Shown: positions 49,750-58,831 of the stretch, piece by piece
Numbering within the stretch: the stretch's first letter is position 1
How the letters are laid out: each line of letters begins with the position of its first letter
From: Caballeronia catudaia
GTDB lineage: Bacteria; Pseudomonadota; Gammaproteobacteria; Burkholderiales; Burkholderiaceae
DNA: 64,000 bases
NCBI RefSeq assembly: GCF_001544755.2
Contig: NZ_FCOF02000037.1
Span: forward strand, 1 to 64,000
Direction of reading: 5' to 3'
Position numbers and translations under genes: made by a program
Notes under the pieces: generated by a model
Databases searched by the model: none
What the model saw: the letters and a program-made list of their open reading frames with translations, nothing else
What the model was told of the DNA's origin: nothing

Positions 49750-51406
49750 TCCGCTGGGCGCCGCGGTGGCCGATCTGAAACGGCGCAGACTGCTCAAGGG
49801 CGCGGGCGCGCTGCTCGCGGGCGCGGCGACGCCGTTCGTGTTCACGGGCAACGCCTGGGCCGCGACCGAAACGACGCCGATCACGCTCAACGGCGCGAAG
49901 CGCGGCGGCGCGCTCACGGCGGTCATTCATCCGGAACCGCCGACGCTCGCGTTCTTCGTCAACTCCGCGACGATGATCGGCGCGGTGGCGAGCAAGGTCT
50001 TCGATGGTCTCGTCGAGTACGGCCCCGACCTGAAACCGCGTCCGCAACTCGCGGAAAGCTGGAACGTCTCGCAGGACGGCCTCGCATGGACCTTCAGGCT
50101 GCGGCGCAACGCGCTCTGGCACGACGGCCAGCCCTTCACTTCAGCCGACGTGAAATTCTCCGCCGAGGAAGTGTGGCTGAAGATCAGCCCGGCGTCGCGG
50201 CGCGTGCTGCAATACCTGACGAAGATCGACACGCCGGACGCGCATACGGTCGTGCTGCATCTGTCGAAATCGACGCCCGCGACGTTCGGCATCCTCGATT
50301 CGCTCGGCACGCCGATCCTGCCGAAGCGTCTCTACGAGAACACGGACATCCGCAACAATCCGTACAACAACAAGCCGGTCGGCACGGGTCCGTTCAAGTT
50401 CACCGAATGGGCGCGCGGCGACCGCATCGTGCTCGACCGTTTCGAGAAATACTGGGCGCCCGGCCAGCCCTATCTCGACCGCATCACGTGGAAGATCACA
50501 CCGGACGTCTCGGGCCGCGCAACCGCGCTCGAAACCGGCGCGGCGCAATACGGCGAGCGCAACCCCGTGACCTTCGCCGATGCGGACCGGCTCGCGAAGC
50601 TGCCCAATCTCGTCGTCTCGCGCGAAGGCTATAACGGCTATGCGGCGTGGCTGTGGCTCGAACCGAATCTGCGCGATCCGATCCTCGGCAAGCTCGAAGT
50701 GCGTCAGGCCATCGCGCATGCGATCAACCGTGACGTGCTGGTCAAGACCGTCTGGGGCGGCTACGCGGTGCCCGCGACGGGGCCGGAGTCGTCGCTGGTG
50801 AAGGCGTTCTATACGCAGGATACGCAGCAATATCCCTACGATCCGAAGCGCGCCGAGGCACTGCTCGACAAGGCCGGCTTCCCGAAGAAGGCGGACGGCT
50901 GGCGCTTCAGGCTCGATCACGATTTCATCCCGTATGGCGACGACTACCGGCGCACCGGCGAGTTCGTGCGTCAGGCGCTGCGCCGCGTCGGCATCGACGT
51001 GAATCTGCGCGGGCAGGATCTGCCGACCTGGATCAAGAACGTCTTCACCGATTACAACTTTCAGCTCATCAGCAGCTGGGGCACGGACGGTCTCGATCCG
51101 CAGATCGGCATCGAGCAGCATTACTGGTCGAAGGCGGCGTCCAACGGCACGCCGTGGTTCAACGCTTCCGGCTACGCAAGCCCCGAAATGGACCGCGTGA
51201 TCGAGGCGGCGCAGACCGAAACCGATCCGGCCAGGCGGCGTGAGCTCTACGTCCAGTTGCAGAAGATCGCGCAGCGCGACCTCTCGCTCATCAATCTGTT
51301 CGAGTTCCGCTGGTTCGGCGTATGGGCGAAGAACCTGCGCAATGTCACCGACACCGCCAGCCACTCGCGCGCGAACTTCGCGCGGGTCTGGTTCGAAGAG
51401 GCGTGA
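49691..51406 (+). CDS. Periplasmic solute-binding protein, SBP_bac_5 family (peptide/glutathione-type)
   Basis: 571 residues from GTG 49691, with AAGGA upstream; the start lies inside the ATPase gene. The N-terminal region carries a twin-arginine-like signal (KRRRLLKGAGALLAGAATP, ending near GNAWA). The mature protein shows the SBP_bac_5 pattern: VFDGLVEYGPDLKPRPQLAE, WNVSQDGLAWTFRLRRNALW, HDGQPFTSADVKFS and PYNNKPVGTGPFKFTEW. It delivers a peptide-like ligand to the DppB/DppC-type permeases that follow. The signal form suggests Tat export of a folded protein. Confidence 0.9.
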   Translation: MTLKSKPQPNSTSPLLFRDDPLGAAVADLKRRRLLKGAGALLAGAATPFVFTGNAWAATETTPITLNGAKRGGALTAVIHPEPPTLAFFVNSATMIGAVASKVFDGLVEYGPDLKPRPQLAESWNVSQDGLAWTFRLRRNALWHDGQPFTSADVKFSAEEVWLKISPASRRVLQYLTKIDTPDAHTVVLHLSKSTPATFGILDSLGTPILPKRLYENTDIRNNPYNNKPVGTGPFKFTEWARGDRIVLDRFEKYWAPGQPYLDRITWKITPDVSGRATALETGAAQYGERNPVTFADADRLAKLPNLVVSREGYNGYAAWLWLEPNLRDPILGKLEVRQAIAHAINRDVLVKTVWGGYAVPATGPESSLVKAFYTQDTQQYPYDPKRAEALLDKAGFPKKADGWRFRLDHDFIPYGDDYRRTGEFVRQALRRVGIDVNLRGQDLPTWIKNVFTDYNFQLISSWGTDGLDPQIGIEQHYWSKAASNGTPWFNASGYASPEMDRVIEAAQTETDPARRRELYVQLQKIAQRDLSLINLFEFRWFGVWAKNLRNVTDTASHSRANFARVWFEEA

Positions 51407-51411
51407 TCGCC

Positions 51412-52404
51412 ATGCGGCTCACATCGGCGCTCGCGGCACGCAGGATCGGGCGCAGGCTGCTTCAGCTCGTGCTCGTGCTGCTCGGCACCACGGTGCTCAA
51501 TTTCGTGCTGCTCAAACTGATGCCCGGCGATCTCGTCGATGTCATCGCGAGCGAGAGCGGCAACGTGTCGCCGCAATACGTCGCGCAATTGCGCGCGGCA
51601 TATGGGCTGGATCAGGGCGTCGCGTGGCAGTTGCTGCACTATGTCGGGCATGCGATCCGGCTCGATCTCGGCTTCTCGTTTCGCTTCGGCGAGCCGGTCG
51701 CTACGCTGATCTTCGCGCGCCTGCCAGCCACGCTCGCGCTGATCGGCACGGCGCTCGCCGTTTCCGTGAGCCTCGGGCTGCTGCTCGGCGTGCTCGCGGC
51801 CCGCCGCCCGCACGGCCTCGTGGATACGCTCGTGTCCACGCTCGCGACCATCGGCTATTCCGCGCCGATGTTCTGGACCGCGCTGATGCTGATCGTGGTC
51901 TTCGGCGTGCATCTGGAATGGCTGCCGATCGGCGGCGTCGCCGACACCAACGTCGCGCATCGCGGCGTCGCGCTTCTCGTCGATCATCTGCGCCATCTCG
52001 TGCTGCCCGCCGCGACGCTCGTGCTGTATTACGTCGCCATCTTTGCGCGGCTCGCGCGGGCCTCGATGATCGAGACGCTGCAGGAGGACTTCATCCGCAC
52101 CGCGCGCGCGAAAGGCGGCCGGCCATGGTACCTGACGACGCATCACGCGCTGCGCCACGCGGTGCTGCCGGTGCTCACGATGCTCGGCCTGCAGGGCAGC
52201 GCGCTGATCGGCGGCTCGGTGATCGTCGAGACGGTGTTCGGCTGGCCGGGGCTCGGGCAACTGTCGTTCGAGGCCATCAAGAGCCGCGACGTCAATCTGC
52301 TGGTCGGCGTGCTGCTACTTTCGGCCTTTCTGGTGGTCCTGCTCAATCTGATCGTCGATCTGCTCTACGGACTCGTCGATCCACGCACGAGATCGAACCG
52401 ATGA
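51412..52404 (+). CDS. ABC importer permease, DppB/GsiC-like
   Basis: 330 residues from ATG 51412; a GTG at 51403 overlapping the previous stop would add three residues. Six helices with the N-terminal RRLLQLVLVLLGTTVLNFVL and LKLMPGDLVD (typical of DppB). A periplasmic segment follows, and the EAA loop region is FIRTARAKGGRPWYLTTHHA. GSVIVETVFGWPGLGQL closes the domain. It forms the inner-membrane channel with the next gene product. Its stop overlaps the next start (ATGA). Confidence 0.92.
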   Translation: MRLTSALAARRIGRRLLQLVLVLLGTTVLNFVLLKLMPGDLVDVIASESGNVSPQYVAQLRAAYGLDQGVAWQLLHYVGHAIRLDLGFSFRFGEPVATLIFARLPATLALIGTALAVSVSLGLLLGVLAARRPHGLVDTLVSTLATIGYSAPMFWTALMLIVVFGVHLEWLPIGGVADTNVAHRGVALLVDHLRHLVLPAATLVLYYVAIFARLARASMIETLQEDFIRTARAKGGRPWYLTTHHALRHAVLPVLTMLGLQGSALIGGSVIVETVFGWPGLGQLSFEAIKSRDVNLLVGVLLLSAFLVVLLNLIVDLLYGLVDPRTRSNR

Positions 52405-53279
52405 AACCGCTTCATTTCCTGCGCCAGCCTTCCGCGCTCGTCGGGGCGATCCTGCTCGCGCTGGCGCTCGCCGCAGCGCTCTCGGCCAACTGGCTCTTTC
52501 CCGGCGATCCGCTCGACATGGTCGCCGCGCCCTATCAATGGCCCGGCGCCGATCACGCGTATCCGCTCGGCACCGACCTGATGGGCCGCGACCTGCTCGC
52601 CGGGCTGTTCCACGGCGCGCGCGTCTCGCTGTACGTGGGCGCGACGGTCGCGGTCATCGCGCTCGTGCTGGGCGTGCTGATCGGCGGTGTCGCGGGCTAC
52701 TTCGGCGGCGTGACCGATCAGGCGCTGATGGCGCTCACCGAGTTCTTCCAGACCGTGCCGCCGTTTCTGCTCGCCATCATCCTCGTCGCGATTCTCACGC
52801 CGTCGCTCGCGACGATCGTGTTCGCGCTCGGCGTGACCGCGTGGCCGAGCATCGCGCGGCTGACGCGCGGCGAGTTCATCGTGCTGCGCGAGCGCGAGTT
52901 CGTCCGCGCGAGCGTGGCGCTCGGCGCGAGCGATGCGCATCTGATCTTCATCGAGATCCTGCCCAACGCGCTGACGCCGATCCTCGTTTCGACGGCACTG
53001 CTCGTCGCCAATGCAATCCTCTCCGAAGCGGCGCTGTCGTTTCTCGGGCTCGGCGATCCGAACGTGGTGAGCTGGGGTTCCATGGTCGGCACCGGGCGCG
53101 AGGCGCTGCGCACCGCGTGGTACATGATCGCGGTGCCCGGCTCGGCGATCGCGCTGACGGTGCTGGCGCTCAATCTGCTGAGCGATGCCCTGCATGCGGC
53201 GTTCAATCCGCGTCTGTCGGGAAACCGCCGCGCCGATGCGGCGTCGCGGCGGGAAGCGCCCGAAGGGCTGCGGCCTTGA
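52401..53279 (+). CDS. ABC importer permease, DppC/GsiD-like
   Basis: 292 residues. YPLGTDLMGRDLLAGLFHGA near residue 55 is the DppC hallmark. The EAA motif region EFVRASVALGASDAHLIFIE and SEAALSFLGLGDPNVVSWG follow. Six helices are predicted. It completes an importer with the fused ATPase, binding protein and DppB-like permease. The operon seems to continue into the SfnB-like gene at 53377 after 97 bp. Confidence 0.92.
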   Translation: MKPLHFLRQPSALVGAILLALALAAALSANWLFPGDPLDMVAAPYQWPGADHAYPLGTDLMGRDLLAGLFHGARVSLYVGATVAVIALVLGVLIGGVAGYFGGVTDQALMALTEFFQTVPPFLLAIILVAILTPSLATIVFALGVTAWPSIARLTRGEFIVLREREFVRASVALGASDAHLIFIEILPNALTPILVSTALLVANAILSEAALSFLGLGDPNVVSWGSMVGTGREALRTAWYMIAVPGSAIALTVLALNLLSDALHAAFNPRLSGNRRADAASRREAPEGLRP

Positions 53280-53376
53280 GCGCAGTGCCTCAGCCGCACG
53301 TTTATCGCGCCGCGCGATATGCTGCTCGGTGCCACGCGACACGAATCGGCCCCCATCACCGACAGGAGACACTGCA

Positions 53377-54552
53377 ATGAGCCGCACCCAAGACGCCCCG
53401 TGGACCGAGCCGCTGGAAGCGGTGCTGCGCGAATGGGCGCACACCGCCGCCGCCCGCGACAAAACCGGCGGCACCGCCTTTCACGAGCGCCGCCTGCTGC
53501 GCGAGAGCGGCCTGCTCCGCCTCTCGGTGCCCGTCGAGCATGGCGGCGACGGCGCGCCCTGGTCGACGACGCTCGATGTCGTCCGGCGCATGGCGCAGGT
53601 CGACAGCTCGCTCGCGCATCTGTTTGCGTTTCATCACCTGCAACTGGCGACGATCCGCCTTTTCGGCAGCGATACGCAGATTCGCCGCTGGCTCGGCGAG
53701 ACCATCGCGCAGGGCTGGTTCTGGGGCAACGCGCTCAATCCGCTCGACAAGAGCACGCACGCGTTGCCCGACAGCGCCGGCGGCTATCTCTTCGATGGCC
53801 GCAAGAGCTTTTGTTCCGGCGCCCGCGATTCGGACCGGCTGCTCGCTTCCGCGTTCGACAGCGACGGGCGCCTGCTCATCGGCGTGACGCCGACCAATCG
53901 CGCGGGCATCACCGTGCTCGACGACTGGGACAACATGGGGCAGCGTCAGACCGACAGCGGCACCGTAGTGTTCGAACGCGTGCCCATCGCGATGGACGAA
54001 CTGCTGCTCCAGCCCGGGCCGCTTTCCAGCCCCTTCGCCACGCTGCGGCCGCTGCTCGCGCAGTCGATCCTGAGCCATATCTATCTCGGCATCGGCGAGG
54101 GCGCATTGCAGGCCGCGCGCGATGCGACGCTCGCGCAGACTCGGCCGTGGATCGCCTCGCAAGCCGAGCGCCCCGCCGAAGATCCTTACGTGCTCGCGCA
54201 CTATGGCGATTTCTGGATCGCGCTCGAAGGCGCGCGCCTTTTCGTCGAACGTGCGATGCAGGCATTCGATCGCGCATGGCAGCGCGGCCTTGCGCTCACC
54301 GAAAGCGAGCGCGGCGAAGTGGCGGTGGCCGTGGCGGCGTCGAAAGTGGCGGCGGCGCGCGCGGGGCTGGAGGTCGCGAATCGCATGTTCGAAGTGACGG
54401 GCGCGCGCTCGACCACGGCGGCATTGCGGCTCGACCGCTTCTGGCGCAACGTGCGCGTCCACACGCTGCACGATCCGCTCGATTACAAGACGCGGGAACT
54501 GGGAGACTGGGCGCTCAACGGGCGGATTCCGAAGCCGTCGTTCTATTCGTGA
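53377..54552 (+). CDS. Second acyl-CoA dehydrogenase-fold flavoprotein, SfnB-like
   Basis: 391 residues. LLRESGLLRLSVPVEHGGDG, AHLFAFHHLQLATIRLFGS, FWGNALNPLDKSTHALPD, VLDDWDNMGQRQTDSGTVVF and FEVTGARSTTAALRLDRFWR are typical of the SfnB/DszC subgroup. AGGAG precedes ATG 53377. It is only distantly similar to the protein at 45391, so the pair frames one importer and one LLM enzyme. It probably oxidises a sulfur compound using FMNH2. Downstream, in reverse orientation, lies a remnant of another LLM monooxygenase. Confidence 0.83.
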   Translation: MSRTQDAPWTEPLEAVLREWAHTAAARDKTGGTAFHERRLLRESGLLRLSVPVEHGGDGAPWSTTLDVVRRMAQVDSSLAHLFAFHHLQLATIRLFGSDTQIRRWLGETIAQGWFWGNALNPLDKSTHALPDSAGGYLFDGRKSFCSGARDSDRLLASAFDSDGRLLIGVTPTNRAGITVLDDWDNMGQRQTDSGTVVFERVPIAMDELLLQPGPLSSPFATLRPLLAQSILSHIYLGIGEGALQAARDATLAQTRPWIASQAERPAEDPYVLAHYGDFWIALEGARLFVERAMQAFDRAWQRGLALTESERGEVAVAVAASKVAAARAGLEVANRMFEVTGARSTTAALRLDRFWRNVRVHTLHDPLDYKTRELGDWALNGRIPKPSFYS

Positions 54553-54656
54553 AAAAGGTCGCGCACGAAGGCATTGGCATCGGGATAGCGCCACGCGCCG
54601 GTGTGCAGGCTGACCGGGCGCATGAACGCGCAGGGGACTGTGGCATCGCGCCGTTG
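54543..54656 (-). pseudogene. 5' remnant of an LLM flavin monooxygenase gene
   Basis: On the minus strand a frame reads QRRDATVPCAFMRPVSLHTG followed by AWRYPDA. FMRPVS.HTGAWRYP resembles the N-terminus of one NtaA/DszA-like monooxygenase subgroup. It runs directly into NAFVRDLFHE and a stop at 54543, so all the barrel is missing. It lies between the SfnB-like gene and the SsuA-like gene, where a third monooxygenase would have fitted the cluster. The assignment rests on about 15 residues recalled from the family. Confidence 0.45.
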
Positions 54657-54827
54657 CTCAGGGAGTAGCGGTTCGCGCCAAGGTACTCCAAGTCGCGAAA
54701 AGGCGCTTGATCCGCCGCACGCACAAGCATATGAGCCCGGTCGCGATAGCGTTATAAGCATCGCTACGTTGGACGAAACGGGCGCGCGCCTTAGCATTTG
54801 AAGCTTTCCAAGCCCACGATTCCCGCC

Positions 54828-55805
54828 ATGTCCAAAAGAAGAACCATCACCCATCGTCGCGCTTTCCTGTCCTTGTCCGCCCGCGCCGCAGCGGGCGCCG
54901 CGGCGTTCGCAGCCGTACCCGCTTCGTTCGCGCAGGGACAGCCGCGCGTGCTTCGTATCGGCAATCAGAAAGGCTATCTGAACCTCCTCAAGGGGCGCGG
55001 AACGCTGGAGAAGCGGCTTGCGCCGCTCAACGTCTCCGTCACCTGGACGGAGTTCTCCGCCGGACCGGTGCAACTCGAAGCGCTCAACGTAGGATCGATC
55101 GATTTCGGCGATGTCGGCGAAGCGCCGCCGATCTTCGCGCAGGCCGCGGGCGCGCCGCTCACCTACGTCGCGGCGACGCCTTCGCGTCCGCGTTCCGAAG
55201 CCGTGATCGTCCCGGCGCAATCGCCGGTCAGGTCGGTCGCGGAGCTGAAAGGCAAACGCGTCGCACTGAACAAAGGCAGCAACGTCCATTACTTTCTCGT
55301 GAAGCTGCTGCGTCAGCACGGCTTGCAGTATCGCGATGTCGAGCTCGCGTTCCTCGCGCCCGCCGATGCGCGCGCCGCGTTCGAGCGCGGCTCCATCGAC
55401 GCATGGGTCATCTGGGACCCATTCTTCGCGGCGGCGCAGAAGGCGCTGGATGCGCGCATCGTCGCGGATGCGAGCGGTGTCGTCGGCAATCGCGCTTACT
55501 ACTTTTCATCGCAGAGTTATGCGGCGAAGAACGCCGATGTGCTTCGCGTCGTCATCGAAGAAATCAGGGCGGTCGATCAATGGGGCAAGCAGAATCCGGA
55601 TGAACTCGCGACCGAGCTCGCGCGGCTATGGGGCTTGCCGAAAGCCGCCGTCGATCTCGCGGTGAGCCGGCAGGTGTTCGGCACCGAAGCCATCACGCGG
55701 ACGATCATCGGCGAGCAGCAACAGATCGCCGATACCTTCGTCGAACTCGGGCTCATTCCGAAGCACGTCGATGTAGCGAAGGCCGCGCCGCCCGATCTGG
55801 CCTGA
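54828..55805 (+). CDS. Aliphatic sulfonate-type ABC substrate-binding protein (SsuA-like)
   Basis: 325 residues. A signal with a twin-arginine-like start (THRRAFLSLSARAAAGAAAF, cleavage near ASFA) is followed by the SsuA/NMT1 pattern: VLRIGNQKGYLNLLKGRGTL, FSAGPVQLEALNVGSIDFGD, VGEAPPIFAQAAGAPLTYVA, LKGKRVALNKGSNVHYFLVK and DAWVIWDPFF. It binds alkanesulfonates or related compounds in the periplasm. ATG 54828 is preferred; a TTG at 54798 would add ten residues. It is convergent with the permease/ATPase genes at 56-58 kb, which probably serve it as well as their own binding protein. Confidence 0.87.
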   Translation: MSKRRTITHRRAFLSLSARAAAGAAAFAAVPASFAQGQPRVLRIGNQKGYLNLLKGRGTLEKRLAPLNVSVTWTEFSAGPVQLEALNVGSIDFGDVGEAPPIFAQAAGAPLTYVAATPSRPRSEAVIVPAQSPVRSVAELKGKRVALNKGSNVHYFLVKLLRQHGLQYRDVELAFLAPADARAAFERGSIDAWVIWDPFFAAAQKALDARIVADASGVVGNRAYYFSSQSYAAKNADVLRVVIEEIRAVDQWGKQNPDELATELARLWGLPKAAVDLAVSRQVFGTEAITRTIIGEQQQIADTFVELGLIPKHVDVAKAAPPDLA

Positions 55806-55823
55806 ACCGCGTGCCGCTAGGGC

Positions 55824-56174
55824 TTAGTCATGCACCTTGGCGAAACCGTGCCGCTCCGCGAGCAATGCGAGGATGCGGCGCGTATCGGTGACGAAGCGCT
55901 TCTCGCCGAGGCGCTGTGCATCGGACGGTGGGGGGAAATCGCCGCCGATCACCAGGACGGGCAGACTTTGATGCGCCTCGCTCAGCGCTTCGATGACCGC
56001 GCGTCGCGGACGCTCGAACGGCACGCGGCGGATATCGAGGCGAGCCGCGCGCGCGGGATCGGTGGCGAGCAGCCCTTCGATGGGCGCGCCGTCGGGACAG
56101 ATGAACACTTCGCCGGGGCGCTTCGGATCGGTGAAGCCGGGTTCCAGCAAGATCAGCAAATCGCGTTGGGTCAT
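55824..56174 (-). CDS. DUF3088-family protein
   Basis: 116 residues. LLILLEPGFTDPKRPGEVFI, CPDGAPIEGLLATDP, LDIRRVPFERPRRAVIEALS, LPVLVIGGDFPPP and FVTDTRRILALLAERHG match DUF3088, a small thioredoxin-like-fold family of unknown function often found with sulfur-compound genes. ATG 56174 has GGAG five bases upstream and overlaps the permease stop (ATGA), so it is translated with the sulfonate importer. Only one Cys (CPDG) is present. It may handle a thiol or sulfinate intermediate; this is inference from context. Confidence 0.8.
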   Translation of the reverse strand: MTQRDLLILLEPGFTDPKRPGEVFICPDGAPIEGLLATDPARAARLDIRRVPFERPRRAVIEALSEAHQSLPVLVIGGDFPPPSDAQRLGEKRFVTDTRRILALLAERHGFAKVHD

Positions 56175-56962
56175 GCCTGCTCCTTCCATGCGGCGAGCCG
56201 CTTTTCGGCGAACAGCACCGTCTGATTGAACGCGAGACCGAGCAAGGCGAGCGTGATGATGCCCGCATACATCTTCGGTATCTCGAAGGTGAATTGCGAG
56301 TAATTGACGAGATAGCCGAGCCCCGCCTTCGCGCCGACCATTTCCGCCGCGATGAGCACGAGGATCGAAAAAGCGCCCGCGAGGCGAATGCCCGTGAACA
56401 CCGAAGGCACCGACGCCGGCAAGACGACCTTCACGAACAGTTGCAAGGGCCCGAGGCCCATCGAACGCGCGGAGCGAATCAGCAGCGGATCGACATTGCG
56501 CACGCCGCTCACCGTGTTGAGCACGACGGGCCACACGCACGAGTAGACGACCATCGACACTTTCGACGTTTCACCCATGCCGAGCACGAGCACGAACACC
56601 GGCAGCAACGCGAGCGGCGCGGTATTGCGAAACAGTTCGAGCAACGGATCGAGCACTTCGGCCAACGTGCGATACCAGCCGATGAACAACCCCAGCGGCA
56701 CGCCGATCGCCACCGCGATCAAAAACCCGCTCAATGCCCGCGCCGCGCTGGCGAGCAGATGCACCCCGAGTTCGCCCGACACCGCCATGTCGTATAGCGC
56801 GCGAAGCACCACGGAAAACGGCGGCAGAAACGTCGCGTCGACCCAGTTCAGACGCGGCAGCGCTTCCCACAGCGCCACGAACGCGACGATGGCGATGCTG
56901 GAGCGAACCGCACGCGGCAAGCCCCACGCGATGCGCGCGGGCGCTGCGATGACCGTACTCAT
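56171..56962 (-). CDS. ABC importer permease, SsuC/TauC-like
   Basis: 263 residues with six helices. ALWEALPRLNWVDATFLPPF near the start and SGFLIAVAIGVPLGLFIGWY, then LDPLLELFRNTAPLALLPVF, NTVSGVRNVDPLLIRSARSM and GLGPLQLFVKVVLPASVPSV (EAA loop) identify the SsuC/TauC type. It works with the ATPase encoded 21 bp upstream. It is followed immediately by DUF3088 (overlapping codons). Confidence 0.91.
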   Translation of the reverse strand: MSTVIAAPARIAWGLPRAVRSSIAIVAFVALWEALPRLNWVDATFLPPFSVVLRALYDMAVSGELGVHLLASAARALSGFLIAVAIGVPLGLFIGWYRTLAEVLDPLLELFRNTAPLALLPVFVLVLGMGETSKVSMVVYSCVWPVVLNTVSGVRNVDPLLIRSARSMGLGPLQLFVKVVLPASVPSVFTGIRLAGAFSILVLIAAEMVGAKAGLGYLVNYSQFTFEIPKMYAGIITLALLGLAFNQTVLFAEKRLAAWKEQA

Positions 56963-56983
56963 CGAGACTCCTTGAAATGTGGA

Positions 56984-57784
56984 TCAGGCCGCCTGCGCGA
57001 CCTGCAAATGTCCCGCACCGCGACGCGAACGGATGAGTTGCCAGATCTCATGCCGCAAGCGGACGAATTCGGGCGTCGCGCGCACGTCTTCGCTGGTATC
57101 GCTTTTCGGCACGTTCACCGGCAGCACATGCGTGATGCGTCCGGGCGATGCCGCCATCACCAGCACGCGCTGACCGAGATAGATGGCTTCATCGATCGAA
57201 TGCGTGATGAAGACGATGGTCGTCCCCGTGCGCTTCCAGATGCGCAGCAACTCGTCCTGCAAGGATTCGCGCGTCTGGGCATCGAGGGCGGCGAACGGCT
57301 CGTCCATCAGGAGGACATCGGGTTCGTAAGCGAGCGAACGCGCGATGGCGACGCGCTGCTTCATGCCGCCCGACAACTGATGCGGATAGCGGTCCACGAA
57401 CTCGCTCAAGCCCACGAGTTCCAGAAAGCGCCGCGCCCTCGCGTCACGCTCGGTCTTCGCGATACCCTTCGCTTCCAGCCCGAACGCGACATTGCCGAGC
57501 GCCGTCTTCCACGGAAACAGCGCGTACTGCTGGAACACGATGCCGCGATCCAGTCCCGGCCCTTCGACCTTGCGGCCATCGATCAGAATCTCGCCGGCAT
57601 CCGGCAGCGTCAGTCCGCCGACGAGATCGAGCAGCGTGGTCTTGCCGCATCCGCTCGGGCCGACGAGCGAGACGAACTCGCCGGCCGTCACATGGAAGGA
57701 AACGTCGTCAAGGACTGCGAAGCGATTGCGCTGGTTCACGCGATAGCCCTTCGCGACCTTGCGTACATCGATCGATGCACTCAT
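56984..57784 (-). CDS. ABC importer ATPase, SsuB/TauB-like
   Basis: 266 residues. Walker A GPSGCGKTTLLDLVGGL, Q-loop VFQQYALFPWKTALGNVAFG, signature HQLSGGMKQRVAIARSL, Walker B VLLMDEPFAALDAQTRE and H-loop FITHSIDEAIYLGQRVLVM are all intact. This set is typical of nitrate/sulfonate/taurine importers. It lies between the binding-protein gene (19 bp upstream) and the permease gene. Confidence 0.92.
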   Translation of the reverse strand: MSASIDVRKVAKGYRVNQRNRFAVLDDVSFHVTAGEFVSLVGPSGCGKTTLLDLVGGLTLPDAGEILIDGRKVEGPGLDRGIVFQQYALFPWKTALGNVAFGLEAKGIAKTERDARARRFLELVGLSEFVDRYPHQLSGGMKQRVAIARSLAYEPDVLLMDEPFAALDAQTRESLQDELLRIWKRTGTTIVFITHSIDEAIYLGQRVLVMAASPGRITHVLPVNVPKSDTSEDVRATPEFVRLRHEIWQLIRSRRGAGHLQVAQAA

Positions 57785-57803
57785 TGCTGCGCCTCCGGTT
57801 AAG

Positions 57804-58817
57804 TCAGTGGCTAGCCACGGCCTGATTGAACGGATTGAACTGGTTCGAATACACCGTATCCGGCTTGACCTGTCCGGCTTTCAGCACGCCGTTCTTCACG
57901 TACCAGTCGATATAAGTCGTGAAGTCGTCGGCCGCGATCACGCCGCCCTTGCTGCCCACGCCCGGCGATTTCCAGTAATTGACGATCGACGTATCCTCAT
58001 TCCGATGCCGCGCCTCGACGATCTTCTTCAACCGAGCTACAACCTCATCGCGCGGCGTCGTGCGCGTCCACTCGATCGCGCGCGCGGTGCCTTCGACGAA
58101 CTTGCGCACGGTGTTCGGGTTCTGCGCGATGAAGCGATCGGTGAACAGATAGCTCGCGTAGCCATACGAGCCGAACTGCGCGTAATCGGTCGTGAGCAGG
58201 CGCGCGCCGCCATCGGCGATCAGCTTGTCCTTGATGATGTCTTCGAGGAACACGGCGTCGAGCTGCTTCTGTTTCAGCAGTTGCGCGAGATTGACCGGCG
58301 GCGCGGGCACGAACGTCACTTTATCGATATCGGCGTGAGACAGCCCCGACTTCTGCAGATATGCGGTCACGAGATATTGCTGATACGCACCCGGCGTATT
58401 GACGCCGATCTTCTTGCCGATGAGATCGCGCGGCCCCTTGATCGCGCTGTCCTGCACGACGAAGAGACCGCCGTTGGTCTCCTTGTCCGTGCCGACGTAC
58501 GAAATCACCGCCTTCACCGGCGCATGCGCCGCGACGAGCTTGACGATGGACCCGTTGAACGCGCCGCCGAAATCGACATCGCCGGTCACGGCCGCCTGAA
58601 TGTCCTGCGGCCCGCTGGTCGTGTTGCCGATCCACTTCAGCTTGACCGGCGCGAGATAGCCCAGGTCTTCGGCGAGTTCGGGATACAGCACCTTGCTCGC
58701 CCAGCCCTGATAGCGCAGCTCGAGCTTCTCGGGCGTCTGCGCGTTCGCCGCCGTCGCGCTAGCGGCGAACGCAACGGCGGGCCACACTGCATGAATGATT
58801 CGCTTGATGACAGTCAC
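57804..58817 (-). CDS. ABC substrate-binding protein, TauA/SsuA-like
   Basis: 337 residues from GTG 58817 with GGAGG nine bases upstream. The signal peptide is VIKRIIHAVWPAVAFAASAT, cleaved near ANAQ. The mature region shows LRYQGWASKVLYPELAEDLG, KLKWIGNTTSGPQDIQAAVT, GDVDFGGAFNGSIVKLVAAH and IGKKIGVNTPGAYQQYLVTA. It is more like TauA-type proteins than the SsuA-like protein at 54828, so the importer may have two binding proteins. It follows a TauD-family dioxygenase gene by 14 bp and would supply its substrate. Confidence 0.87.
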   Translation of the reverse strand: MTVIKRIIHAVWPAVAFAASATAANAQTPEKLELRYQGWASKVLYPELAEDLGYLAPVKLKWIGNTTSGPQDIQAAVTGDVDFGGAFNGSIVKLVAAHAPVKAVISYVGTDKETNGGLFVVQDSAIKGPRDLIGKKIGVNTPGAYQQYLVTAYLQKSGLSHADIDKVTFVPAPPVNLAQLLKQKQLDAVFLEDIIKDKLIADGGARLLTTDYAQFGSYGYASYLFTDRFIAQNPNTVRKFVEGTARAIEWTRTTPRDEVVARLKKIVEARHRNEDTSIVNYWKSPGVGSKGGVIAADDFTTYIDWYVKNGVLKAGQVKPDTVYSNQFNPFNQAVASH

Positions 58818-58831
58818 GCGTTCGCCTCCGT

